Positions 1 through 6,400 of a DNA stretch of 7,180 bases are shown piece after piece. Origin of the DNA: JAFARZ01 sp035651595 (lineage in GTDB: Bacteria; Actinomycetota; Actinomycetes; Streptosporangiales; Streptosporangiaceae); assembly GCA_035651595.1 (NCBI GenBank), contig DASRFJ010000287.1:1-7180 (forward strand). The letters run 5' to 3'. A model generated the notes under the pieces. The model did no database searches. It was not told where the DNA came from and saw only the letters and a program-made list of their open reading frames with translations. The translations under genes and the position numbers were made by a program. The stretch's first letter is position 1. The number at the start of each line of letters is the position of its first letter.

Positions 1-150
1 CCCCGCCCCCGTCCCGCCCGCACCCCCGCCGCCGTCCCGCCCGCGCCGCGTCCCCGCCCCCGCGCGGGGAGCGCCCCCGCCCCGCGCCCCGCCCCGCGCC
101 CCCGCCCCGCGCCCCCGGGGGAGCGCCCCGCCCCGCGCCCTGCCCGGGAT
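1..150. repeat. C-rich low-complexity tract
   Basis: The + strand is almost pure C with interspersed G, built from CCCCGC and CGCGCCCC units. A segment of about 23-24 nt beginning GGGGAGCGCCCC recurs at 66-89 and 118-140 with one C of length difference. The complementary strand has many closely spaced runs of three to five G and so could form G-quadruplexes. No protein is supported. The same style returns at 321-407 and 7138-7180. Confidence 0.7.
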
Positions 151-193
151 GGCGGACCCACCCCCAGTCCCAAACCGAACATAAGCCACATCC

Positions 194-217
194 CTGGCGC
201 GCCGTCAGGCGTGCCAG
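194..217. terminator. Terminator-like hairpin A
   Basis: Left arm CTGGCGCGCC (194-203) and right arm GGCGTGCCAG (208-217) pair as a 10-bp stem with one G-T wobble around a GTCA loop. No U-tract follows on either strand, so if it terminates transcription it would be of the U-less type common in high-GC actinobacteria. It sits 3 nt before a second, larger hairpin, and the two may work together at the end of a gene left of the window. The structure is seen; the function is inferred. Confidence 0.5.
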
Positions 218-220
218 AAT

Positions 221-267
221 ATTGCGGACAGTTACCCCCCCAAACCGGGGGGGTAAGTGTCCGCAAT
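221..267. terminator. 47-nt hairpin with 10+10 bp stem
   Basis: Outer arms ATTGCGGACA (221-230) and TGTCCGCAAT (258-267) are perfect complements. After a single G-G mismatch (231/257), inner arms TTACCCCCCC (232-241) and GGGGGGGTAA (247-256) also pair perfectly, leaving a 5-nt AAACC loop. Twenty base pairs in 47 nt is far above chance. Candidate roles are a bidirectional terminator, a dispersed intergenic palindrome, or a structured RNA element. The symmetry means it would fold equally well in transcripts of either strand. Confidence 0.6.
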
Positions 268-320
268 GATTCCCAGGCCGCCTCCGATCGCAAGTCGAGC
301 CTCACCAGCCCCACGCATAA

Positions 321-407
321 CCCGCCGCGCCCCGCCGCGCCCCGCCGAGCGCCCCCCGCGCGCCCCGCGCCCCCCGCTAGCCCCGCGCCCCCGAGCCCCC
401 CGCCCGA
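321..407. repeat. C-rich tract with tandem decamers
   Basis: Two exact copies of CCCGCCGCGC (321-330, 331-340) are followed by a third with one substitution (341-350), then by irregular C-rich sequence to about 407. Strand asymmetry is strong, with C on + and G on -, as at 1-150. No coding function is supported. Confidence 0.6.
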
Positions 408-459
408 GGGGGTTTCGTGGTCCACGAACCCCCTTCCAGTGCGCTTCGTGGGCCACGAA
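408..459. repeat. Twin 15-bp palindromes
   Basis: TTCGTGG-T-CCACGAA (414-428) and TTCGTGG-G-CCACGAA (445-459) share identical 7-bp arms and differ only in the central base. Their centres are 31 bp apart, close to three helical turns. The first is extended by GGGGG (408-412) against CCCCC (429-433) with one bulged T. This could be a paired operator for a dimeric regulator or a copy of a dispersed intergenic palindrome. The regulator and target are unknown. Confidence 0.55.
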
Positions 460-564
460 CCGCCCGCCGCCGCTCCACCCTCATTTTTCTCTTAACGACA
501 CTGGTGACACGCCCGGGAACCAATGAGCCCACGATGCGGCGGAGTCGCAATCCCCGTGCGGAAA

Positions 565-578
565 GGCACTTCAGTGCC
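565..578. repeat. 14-bp dyad GGCACT-TC-AGTGCC
   Basis: Perfect 6-bp arms flank a 2-nt spacer, in a less GC-rich stretch. A second small dyad, GATCA (593-597) and TGATC (603-607), lies 14 nt downstream. Either could be a protein-binding site in the upstream region of the GMC gene, but neither matches an operator I can name. Confidence 0.35.
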
Positions 579-648
579 CCCAAAACCATCGCGATCAAAA
601 AGTGATCAACCATCTGACCTGGGGTATTCCAATTCGCGCGACGATGTG

Positions 649-668
649 GCATCGTATGACTACGATGC
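649..668. promoter_or_regulatory. Operator-like dyad and possible -10
   Basis: GCATCGTA (649-656) and TACGATGC (661-668) are perfect 8-bp inverted arms around TGAC. A further ACGATG at 641-646 pairs with CATCGT of the left arm, so three alternating half-sites lie within 28 bp. More half-sites occur at 531-536 and 735-740. The only TANNNT hexamer I found in the presumed promoter region, TACGAT (661-666), lies in the right arm, which would suit repression of the GMC gene 175 nt downstream. No good -35 is visible, so the promoter part is weak; the dyad itself is clear. Confidence 0.45.
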
Positions 669-747
669 GTAATCACGCAGGGTGACAAGTGTCCCCCGGG
701 TGATAGGCCTCCGCAACGGCGCGGCGGGCGGACGCATCGTTTCTTGT

Positions 748-786
748 CCGGGGTCCGGCGGTTCTCGGGGGCCCGCCGGACCCCGG
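748..786 (+). promoter_or_regulatory. Leader hairpin before GMC gene
   Basis: Arms CCGGGGTCCGGCGG (748-761) and CCGCCGGACCCCGG (773-786) form a perfect 14-bp stem with an 11-nt loop, ending 55 nt before the GMC start codon. If transcription starts near 670 this lies in the mRNA leader. An alternative 8-bp pairing of 722-729 with 771-778 would exclude part of the big stem, which is the geometry of an attenuator. No U-run follows, so termination is not assured. A leader stabiliser or an internal terminator are alternatives. Confidence 0.4.
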
Positions 787-841
787 CCACGCAACAACCC
801 CCCACGCAACCCGGCCGTCGAAACCGACCCGGAAGCGTATC

Positions 842-2515
842 GTGGCCCCCGTGTACGACTACATCATCGTGGGCGCGGGCAGCGCCGGCTGCGTGCTCGC
901 GGCCAGGCTGAGCACGGACCCGGACGTCAAGGTGCTCCTCCTCGAGGCCGGCCCCGAGGACGACGCCCTGGAGATCCACGCGCCCGCTGCGCTGAACCGC
1001 CTGTTCCAGACCACGTACGACTGGAACTACCGCACCGTGCCGCAGCGCCGCGCGGCGGGCCGCAGCATCTACTGGCCAAGGGGCCGCACCCTTGGCGGCT
1101 CGTCCTCCATCAACGCGATGATCTACATCCGGGGCAGCCGGCACGACTACCAGACCTGGCGCGACGACCACGGCTGCACCGGCTGGACGTACCCGGATCT
1201 CATGCCGTACTTCCTCAAGGCCGAGGACAACTCCCGTGGCGCCAGCGCGTTCCACCGCCAGGGCGGCCCGCTCAAGGTCACCGACACGCCGTACCACTCC
1301 GCGGCGACCGAGGCGTTCATCGAGGCCGCGGCCGAGCAGGGCGCCGAGCGGAACCCGGACTTCAACGCGCATAAGCAGGACGGCGTCGGCTGGTACCAGG
1401 TCACCCAGCACAAGGGGCGCCGCTGGTCCGCCGCGGACGCCTACCTGCGTCCGGCCAGCACCAGGCCCAACCTCACCATGAAGACCAACGCGCTGGTCAC
1501 CAGAATCGAGATCGTCAACGACACCGCCACCGGCGTCAGCTACCTGCACGACGGCGAGCTGAGCACCGACCACGCGAACGCCGAAGTCGTCCTCGCCGGC
1601 GGCGCGATCAACAGCCCGCAGCTGCTGATGCTGTCCGGCGTGGGGCCCGCCGACCACCTGACCAGCGTCGGCATCGACGTCCTGGTGGACAGCCCCGGCG
1701 TGGGCGCGAACCTCGGCGACCACCCGGCCGTGCCCGTCATCTGGGCGACACCAACCCTGAAAGGCCTGTGGGAGCACGCGGGTCCGGCCGGCGCCGCCCG
1801 CTGGCAGCTCACCCACCGCGGCCCGCTGACCAGCAACGTCTCCGAGGCAGGGGGTTTCGCGAAAACCGACGACGGCCTCCCCGCCCCCGATCTCCAGTGG
1901 CATGTGCTGCCCGCCGAGTTCCGCGACGAAGGGCTCGCCGATCCCGCCCGCCGGGCGATGACGATCCTGGTCACGCTCGTCGATGTGGCCAGCCGCGGCC
2001 GGATCAAGCTGGGCTCCGCCGACCCGAGGCACCGCGCCAGAATCGACCCCGGCTATCTGTCCGACCCGGACGGCAAGGACCTCGCCACCCTGCTCAGCGG
2101 CGTCAAGCGCGCCCGCGAGTTCGCCGCCGCAAGAGCGATGGCAAAAGTGACCCAAAACGAACTGGCCCCGAGCGCGCATCTCACGTCGGACGACGAACTC
2201 ATCCAGTACATCCAGCAGAGCCTGAGCACCCTGTACCACCCGGTCGGCACGTGCGCCATGGGCGGCAGCGCAAGAAAGGCCAGCGTCGTCGACCCCGAGC
2301 TGCGGGTCCGGGGCGTCAGGAACCTGCGGGTGGTGGACGCTTCGGTGATGCCAACCGTGCCGCGCGGCAACACGAACGCCCCGGTCATCGCGCTCGCCGA
2401 GCGCGCCGCCGACCTTATTTCCGGCCGAGCCCCGCTCGCTCCGCTCGACCCGGGAGACGAGGCCGACGCGCTGCTGTCCGCCGCGGTCGGTACAGGCGCC
2501 CATGAAGGAGGGTGA
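842..2515 (+). CDS. GMC-family FAD alcohol oxidoreductase
   Basis: This is a cytoplasmic flavoenzyme of the glucose-methanol-choline family, probably oxidising a primary alcohol to an aldehyde; it is choline-dehydrogenase-like, substrate unknown. Visible features are the N-terminal ADP-binding GAGSAG (11-16) with ribose-binding E35, GMC signature 1 GRTLGGSSSINAMIYIRG (81-98), signature 2 GAINSPQLLMLSGVGP (254-269), and the C-terminal catalytic pair H466 (YHPVGTCAMG) and N510 (RGNTNAP). N91 sits where choline oxidase has its FAD-linking His, so FAD is expected to be non-covalent. There is no signal peptide. The GTG start is preceded by GGAAG at 831-835 with 6-nt spacing. At 557 aa it is slightly long: residues from about 529 form an Ala/Asp/Gly-rich tail beyond the usual family end and overlap the convergent ALDH gene. 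Family call is firm; substrate is not. Confidence 0.95.
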   Translation: MAPVYDYIIVGAGSAGCVLAARLSTDPDVKVLLLEAGPEDDALEIHAPAALNRLFQTTYDWNYRTVPQRRAAGRSIYWPRGRTLGGSSSINAMIYIRGSRHDYQTWRDDHGCTGWTYPDLMPYFLKAEDNSRGASAFHRQGGPLKVTDTPYHSAATEAFIEAAAEQGAERNPDFNAHKQDGVGWYQVTQHKGRRWSAADAYLRPASTRPNLTMKTNALVTRIEIVNDTATGVSYLHDGELSTDHANAEVVLAGGAINSPQLLMLSGVGPADHLTSVGIDVLVDSPGVGANLGDHPAVPVIWATPTLKGLWEHAGPAGAARWQLTHRGPLTSNVSEAGGFAKTDDGLPAPDLQWHVLPAEFRDEGLADPARRAMTILVTLVDVASRGRIKLGSADPRHRARIDPGYLSDPDGKDLATLLSGVKRAREFAAARAMAKVTQNELAPSAHLTSDDELIQYIQQSLSTLYHPVGTCAMGGSARKASVVDPELRVRGVRNLRVVDASVMPTVPRGNTNAPVIALAERAADLISGRAPLAPLDPGDEADALLSAAVGTGAHEGG

Positions 2516-3974
2516 CCAGGGTCACCAAACGGTCCATGTCACGAGATTTCCGGTCAAAGGTGGTGAGCGCCATCGGCGGCCGGAACCGCTGCCGCGTGAT
2601 CGCCTTGGCCCGCGCGAACTCCCGCAGCCCGTCCGGCCCGTGCGTCCGCCCGAACCCCGATTCCCCCACACCGCCGAACGGCAGCCCGGGCACGGTCACG
2701 AACCCCAGCACCGAGTTCACCGAGGTCATCCCCGTCCGCAGCGCCAGCGCGGCCGCCAGCCCCGCCGAACGCTTGCCGCTGAACACGGCCGACCCCAGCC
2801 CGTACCGCCCGCCGTTGGCCAGCGTCACGCCCGCCTCGAGTGACGGGACCGGCGTCACGGTAACCACCGGCCCGAACGTCTCTTCCGTCACGGCAGCGCT
2901 AGACTCCGGCACGCCCGTCAGCACGACCGGCCCCGCCCAGTTACCGGCAACGCTCTCCGGCCCCCCAACCGCAGCCGTGCCGCCCCGCGAGAGCGCGTCG
3001 GCCACGTGCGACGCGACCAGCGCACCCTGCGACGGCAACGTCAAAGGCCCGTACGACGCACCGGGATCGGACCCCGGCCGCAAACCAGCGACCCGAGCAG
3101 TCAGCCGCTCAAGAAAAGAGTGGTAGATGCCCTCAGCGACGTAGATCCGCTCGACCCCGGTGCAGGTCTGCCCGGCGTTGGACATCGCGCCCCAGACGGC
3201 CGCGTCCACCGCCGCGTCCAGGTCGGCGTCGGCGTCGACCAGCAGCGCGTCCTTCCCGCCGCACTCGGCGAGCACCGGCGTCAGGTTCTCCGCGGCGGCC
3301 GCCATCACCTTGCGCGCCGTCGCGGCGGAGCCGGTGAACGCGATCTTCGCCACGCCGCTGCGCGCCAGCGCGTCCCCGGTCGTCCCCGGCCCGTAGACGG
3401 CCTGAAGCACCGGCGGCGCAGGCGTGTCCAAGGAGAACACCGAAAGCGCCGACGCGAACGAGTCCACCAGGTACCGGCCCACCGAAGGCGTCAGCTCCGA
3501 CGGCTTGAACACCACGGCGTTCCCGGCCGCGAGCGCGTACGCGATGGACCCCACCGGCGTGAACACCGGGTGGTTCCACGGCCCGATCACGCCGACGACG
3601 CCCAGCGGCTGGTACTCCACCGACGCCGCCTGGTGCACCGCCACCCAGCCAGGCCGTACCCGCCGCGACCGGAGCACCGAGCGCGCGTGCCGCGCCGCCC
3701 AGTCGATGTGCGTGATCGCCACGATGATCTCGAGCTTGGCGTCGTCCAGCGGCTTGCCGGTCTCGGCGTGCATGAGCTGCGCGAGCCGCCCCAGGTACCG
3801 GGTCAGGTGGGATTTCCAGGCGAGCATGCGCACCCGCCGCCCGTCCCAGCCGAGCCCGGCCCACCACTGCGCCGCGGGCCACGCGGCCGCCACCACGGCG
3901 TCCACCTCGCGGCGCCCGTGCACCGGGAAGACGTCGATGACTTCCCCGGTCGCGGGGTTGACTGTCTCCAGCAT
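2415..3974 (-). CDS. NAD(P)-dependent aldehyde dehydrogenase
   Basis: A soluble ALDH-superfamily enzyme that oxidises an aldehyde to a carboxylic acid. Catalytic residues are all present: oxyanion Asn N134 (GPWNHP), cofactor Lys K157 (FKPSE), FTGS (213-216), general base E237 (AECGGKD), nucleophile C271 (GQTC), EETFGPV (364-370) and PFGGVGESGFGR (432-443). It resembles actinobacterial ALDHs annotated as succinate-semialdehyde dehydrogenase-like, but the substrate cannot be read from sequence. The ATG start begins the expected LETVNPATGE motif. No clear Shine-Dalgarno is seen, so the mRNA may be leaderless. In relatives as I recall them, the protein ends just after the LLHGR motif (about residue 493); here an Arg-rich tail of about 26 residues continues to a TAA inside the convergent GMC gene, giving a 101-nt overlap. 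It could act on the GMC product. Confidence 0.93.
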   Translation of the reverse strand: MLETVNPATGEVIDVFPVHGRREVDAVVAAAWPAAQWWAGLGWDGRRVRMLAWKSHLTRYLGRLAQLMHAETGKPLDDAKLEIIVAITHIDWAARHARSVLRSRRVRPGWVAVHQAASVEYQPLGVVGVIGPWNHPVFTPVGSIAYALAAGNAVVFKPSELTPSVGRYLVDSFASALSVFSLDTPAPPVLQAVYGPGTTGDALARSGVAKIAFTGSAATARKVMAAAAENLTPVLAECGGKDALLVDADADLDAAVDAAVWGAMSNAGQTCTGVERIYVAEGIYHSFLERLTARVAGLRPGSDPGASYGPLTLPSQGALVASHVADALSRGGTAAVGGPESVAGNWAGPVVLTGVPESSAAVTEETFGPVVTVTPVPSLEAGVTLANGGRYGLGSAVFSGKRSAGLAAALALRTGMTSVNSVLGFVTVPGLPFGGVGESGFGRTHGPDGLREFARAKAITRQRFRPPMALTTFDRKSRDMDRLVTLVTLLHGRLYRPRRTAARRPRLPGRAERAGLGRK

Positions 3975-4022
3975 CGCAAGCCATTAGACCACCGCCCGCG
4001 GTCCCGTAGCTACCCTTGAGTC
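3975..4022. promoter_or_regulatory. 48-bp divergent promoter region
   Basis: This short gap must serve both the ALDH (-) and the reductase-deaminase (+). On +, TACCCT (4011-4016) is a TANNNT -10 box ending 6 nt before the ATG at 4023, which predicts a leaderless transcript. On -, the best candidate is TCTAAT (3988-3983), ending 8 nt before the ALDH ATG, but it is a poor -10 match. No convincing -35 is seen for either. With so little room, the two polymerase sites must overlap, so transcription in the two directions may be mutually exclusive. Confidence 0.45.
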
Positions 4023-5042
4023 ATGTCCGTGACCCGGCCATACACGATCCTGAGCTGCGCCGTCTCCGCGGACGGATACCTGGACGACGCGAGCCCCGAG
4101 CGGCTGATCCTGTCCGGCCCCGCTGACCTGGACCGGGTGGACGAGGTCCGCGCGAGCTGCGACGCGATCCTGGTCGGCGCGGGCACCGTCCGCAAGGACA
4201 GCCCCCGGCTGCGCATCCGCGACCCGCGCCGCGTCGCCGTTCGCGAGGCCCGCGGCCTGCCGCCGCACCCGCTGCGGGTCACGCTCACCGCATCCGGGAA
4301 CCTCGACCTCGATGGCGAATGGCTGGTCTATGCGGGGCCCCTCCCCGCCATTGTCCAGGATTTGGCGGAACGAGCGGTGGCTCGACTCCTGGTAGAAGGC
4401 GGCGCCCGCACGCTGGGCGACTTCCTGGCGCAGGACCTCGCGGACGAACTGCACCTGGCCGTGGCGCCGTTCTTCGTCGGGGACGCCGCCGCCCCCCGGC
4501 TCAACCTCCCGGTCCCCAAGCCGGACCGGATGACGCTGGCCGACGTGCGCCGCGTGGGTGACATGGCGGTGGCCAGGTACCTGCTCGGCCCCGGCGGCCC
4601 CGACCGGCGGTTCCTGCGCTGGGCGATCGAGCTGTCCCGCCAGTGCCCGCCGTCCGTGACCGCGTTCTCGGTTGGCGCGGTGCTCGTGAGCGAGGACGGC
4701 GAGGTGCTGGCGACCGGCTACTCCCGCGAGCAGGAGGAGCTGGACCACGCCGAAGAGGTCGCCCTGCGCAAGGCCGCCGGCGATCCCCGGCTCCGGCACG
4801 CGACGCTGTACACCTCGCTGGTGCCGTGCGGCGCCCGCGCATCCCGCCCGATGACGTGCGTGGGGCACATCCTGGCGGCCGGCCTCCCGCGGGTCGTCTA
4901 CGCCTGGCGCGAGCCGCCCATCTTCACCGCGGGGGAGGGTGCCGAACAGCTTCAGGCGGCCGGCTTGTCGGTGACTGAGATCCCGGCGCTGGCCGACGTC
5001 GCCAGCTCGGTGAACGACCGGTTGCTGGACATCACGGACTGA
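4023..5042 (+). CDS. RibD-like reductase-deaminase, swapped order
   Basis: A two-domain protein with both activities of RibD-type riboflavin enzymes but in reverse order. Residues ~5-188 form a RibD C-terminal/DHFR-like reductase, with VSADGYL (14-20), DAILVGAGTVRKDSPRLR (47-64), LLVEGGARTLGDFL (122-135) and the DELHLAVAPFFVG strand (141-153). Residues ~197-339 form a cytidine-deaminase-like zinc domain with H242-A-E244 and C269/C279 as expected ligands and proton shuttle. The cysteine spacing is C-X9-C, against C-X8-C in E. coli RibD as I recall it, and VPC replaces the usual EPC. It may deaminate and reduce a pyrimidine such as the riboflavin intermediate or a related nucleotide. No other rib gene is adjacent, so pathway placement is uncertain. 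The start has a -10 box 6 nt upstream and no Shine-Dalgarno. The 3' end overlaps the transporter gene by 91 nt. Confidence 0.9.
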   Translation: MSVTRPYTILSCAVSADGYLDDASPERLILSGPADLDRVDEVRASCDAILVGAGTVRKDSPRLRIRDPRRVAVREARGLPPHPLRVTLTASGNLDLDGEWLVYAGPLPAIVQDLAERAVARLLVEGGARTLGDFLAQDLADELHLAVAPFFVGDAAAPRLNLPVPKPDRMTLADVRRVGDMAVARYLLGPGGPDRRFLRWAIELSRQCPPSVTAFSVGAVLVSEDGEVLATGYSREQEELDHAEEVALRKAAGDPRLRHATLYTSLVPCGARASRPMTCVGHILAAGLPRVVYAWREPPIFTAGEGAEQLQAAGLSVTEIPALADVASSVNDRLLDITD

Positions 5043-6394
5043 ATGTCGCTGACCTCGTCCAGGCTCCGCCCGGCGGGCTCCGGCAGCACCCGGGTGAGCA
5101 GCGCGCCGAGCCCCGCGACGGCCGCGGTCAGCGCCAGCGTGCCGCGCAGGCCCAGCGAGCTCTGCAGCACCGGGAACAGGAACACGCCGATGAACGCGCC
5201 GAACTTGCCGATCCCCGCGGAGATGCCGTGTCCTGTAGCCCGCACCGAGACCGGGAACAGCTCGCCGGGCAGCACGAACGTGGTCACGTTCGGGCCGAAC
5301 TCGGTGAAGAAGTAGCTGATCCCGTACACGATCAGGAACGGCGCCACGACGGTCGTCATGCCGGGCACGGCCGCGATCAGGCCGAAGCACGCCGCCATCA
5401 TCACGAACCCCAGCAGCTGAAGCCGCCGGTGGCCGAACCGGTCCATCCGGATTATCGCCAGCACGTAGCCGGGCACCGCGGCGACCGCGAAGATCGCCAG
5501 CTGAATGGCGATGGCGGTCATCGTCGAGGACTTGGGGGAGATCAGCGCGATGATCTGCGGCGTGGAGATCGTGTTGCCGTAGTACGCGTAGTCGAGCAGG
5601 AACCAGCACCCGGCGGTGCCGGCCAGCAGCATCAGGAACGTGCGGTTGGCCAGGAAGGCACGCAGCCCGATGGCCGGCTTGCGGCCGGTGCGCGCGGTAC
5701 CGCGCACCGCGCCGCCGGTGAACGCCTTGACCTGGCTCTCCGCCTCGCTGGCCCGCCCCCGCACCTGCGCCTGGTAACGAGGGGACTCGGGCATCCGGAT
5801 CCGCAGGTACAGGACCGCCGCGGCGGGCACCGCGCCGAGCCCGAGCAGCACCCGCCAGGTGACGTCGGAGCTGGCGCCGGAGCCGAGCAGGGCCAGGGCC
5901 ACGGCGGGACCGACAAGCAGGCCGAGGGCCTGGGCGGAGAACACCAGGCCGACCAGGCGACCGCGGTCCTTGCGGTTGGCGTACTCGGTCGTCATCACCG
6001 CGCTGACCGGATAGTCACCGCCGACGCCGAAGCCCAGCACGAACCGGAACACGATCAGCACCCAGAACGACGGAGCCAGCGCGGAGCCAAGAGCGGCGAA
6101 CACCATCAAGGCCGCGACCATCCAGTAGACCCGCTTGCGCCCGGCCAGGTCGGCGATCCGGCCGAACACCAGGGCGCCGAGGGTAGCGGCACCGAGCATG
6201 GTGGCGTTCAGCACGGCCAGCCTGGTCGAGTCCAGGTGCCACTGGTGCTTGATCAGCGACGAGGCGATCCCGATGACGAACAGGTCGTAGGCGTCGGTGA
6301 AAAATCCCATCCCGGACACCAGCACGGCGCGCAGGTGAAACTTGCTCAGCGGGGCGTCGTCCAGCGCCCCGATCAGGTCGTTTCGCTCGGTCAC
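4952..6394 (-). CDS. MFS phosphate:H+ symporter, PHS type
   Basis: A 480-residue inner-membrane transporter with about twelve hydrophobic segments and a cytoplasmic loop near 200-245. It matches the phosphate:H+ symporter branch (Pho84/PiPT): GMGFFTDAYDLF (28-39), MFS motif GRIADLAGRKR (78-88), GVGGDYPVSAVMTTEYANRK (123-142), PESPRY (202-207), WFLLDYAYYG (264-273) and FGPNVTTFVLPGELFP (366-381). By recalled alignment to fungal PiPT, the phosphate-contacting residues (Y128, Q155, W264, D268, Y272, N369) and acidic residues D37 and D127 are all kept. I chose the GTG at 6394 because a TACGTT -10 box ends 6 nt before it; GTG at 6400 and TTG at 6415 are upstream alternatives. Residues beyond about 450 form a Ser/Thr/Ala-rich tail lying antisense to the reductase-deaminase gene. 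A PHO box upstream supports phosphate as substrate. Confidence 0.9.
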   Translation of the reverse strand: MTERNDLIGALDDAPLSKFHLRAVLVSGMGFFTDAYDLFVIGIASSLIKHQWHLDSTRLAVLNATMLGAATLGALVFGRIADLAGRKRVYWMVAALMVFAALGSALAPSFWVLIVFRFVLGFGVGGDYPVSAVMTTEYANRKDRGRLVGLVFSAQALGLLVGPAVALALLGSGASSDVTWRVLLGLGAVPAAAVLYLRIRMPESPRYQAQVRGRASEAESQVKAFTGGAVRGTARTGRKPAIGLRAFLANRTFLMLLAGTAGCWFLLDYAYYGNTISTPQIIALISPKSSTMTAIAIQLAIFAVAAVPGYVLAIIRMDRFGHRRLQLLGFVMMAACFGLIAAVPGMTTVVAPFLIVYGISYFFTEFGPNVTTFVLPGELFPVSVRATGHGISAGIGKFGAFIGVFLFPVLQSSLGLRGTLALTAAVAGLGALLTRVLPEPAGRSLDEVSDIQSVMSSNRSFTELATSASAGISVTDKPAA

Positions 6395-6400
6395 GCCCAC

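Larger units (their letters stand above)
1..841. other. Long gene-free region rich in dyads
   Basis: No open frame here has convincing coding character. The frames that are open translate to proline/arginine/alanine-rich low-complexity protein and run through hairpins and C-tracts, or are out-of-frame extensions of the GMC gene. The first ~400 nt are mainly C-rich tracts with two strong hairpins. About 470-700 is less GC-biased, with short A and T runs, and holds several dyads; this is where a promoter for the GMC gene would be expected. The last ~140 nt are GC-rich leader. The individual elements are listed separately. Whether this is one regulatory region or a terminator zone plus a promoter zone cannot be told without the gene left of the window. 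Confidence 0.75.

Noticed and set aside
408..459. CRISPR-like repeat pair
   Set aside because: There are only two copies of a palindrome, with a 16-bp gap and no further repeats or cas genes.
211..605. Small plus-strand frames upstream of the GMC gene
   Set aside because: They read through the 47-nt hairpin, the C-tract or the twin palindromes, have Pro/Arg/Ala low-complexity products and no ribosome-binding site.
593..607. Dyad GATCA-N5-TGATC as an operator
   Set aside because: Five-bp arms built on the common GATC core are too short to claim function without conservation data.
682..1374. GTG-started frame overlapping the GMC start
   Set aside because: It is out of frame with the GMC gene; its second half is the off-frame of a clearly conserved FAD-binding domain and is Arg/Pro/Gly-rich.
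377..2503. Long minus-strand open frame of 708 codons
   Set aside because: It is antisense to the GMC gene, whose motifs are unambiguous. The translation is Gly/Arg/Val-rich without recognisable domains and crosses hairpins and a C-tract; long antisense frames are expected at this GC content.
3006..4019. Plus-strand open frame of 337 codons
   Set aside because: It lies antisense to the aldehyde dehydrogenase, has an Arg/His/Pro-rich composition and shows no domain motifs.
3984..5609. Minus-strand open frame of 541 codons
   Set aside because: It spans the antisense of the reductase-deaminase and an off-frame of the transporter; its Arg/Gly/Ala-rich translation shows no family features.
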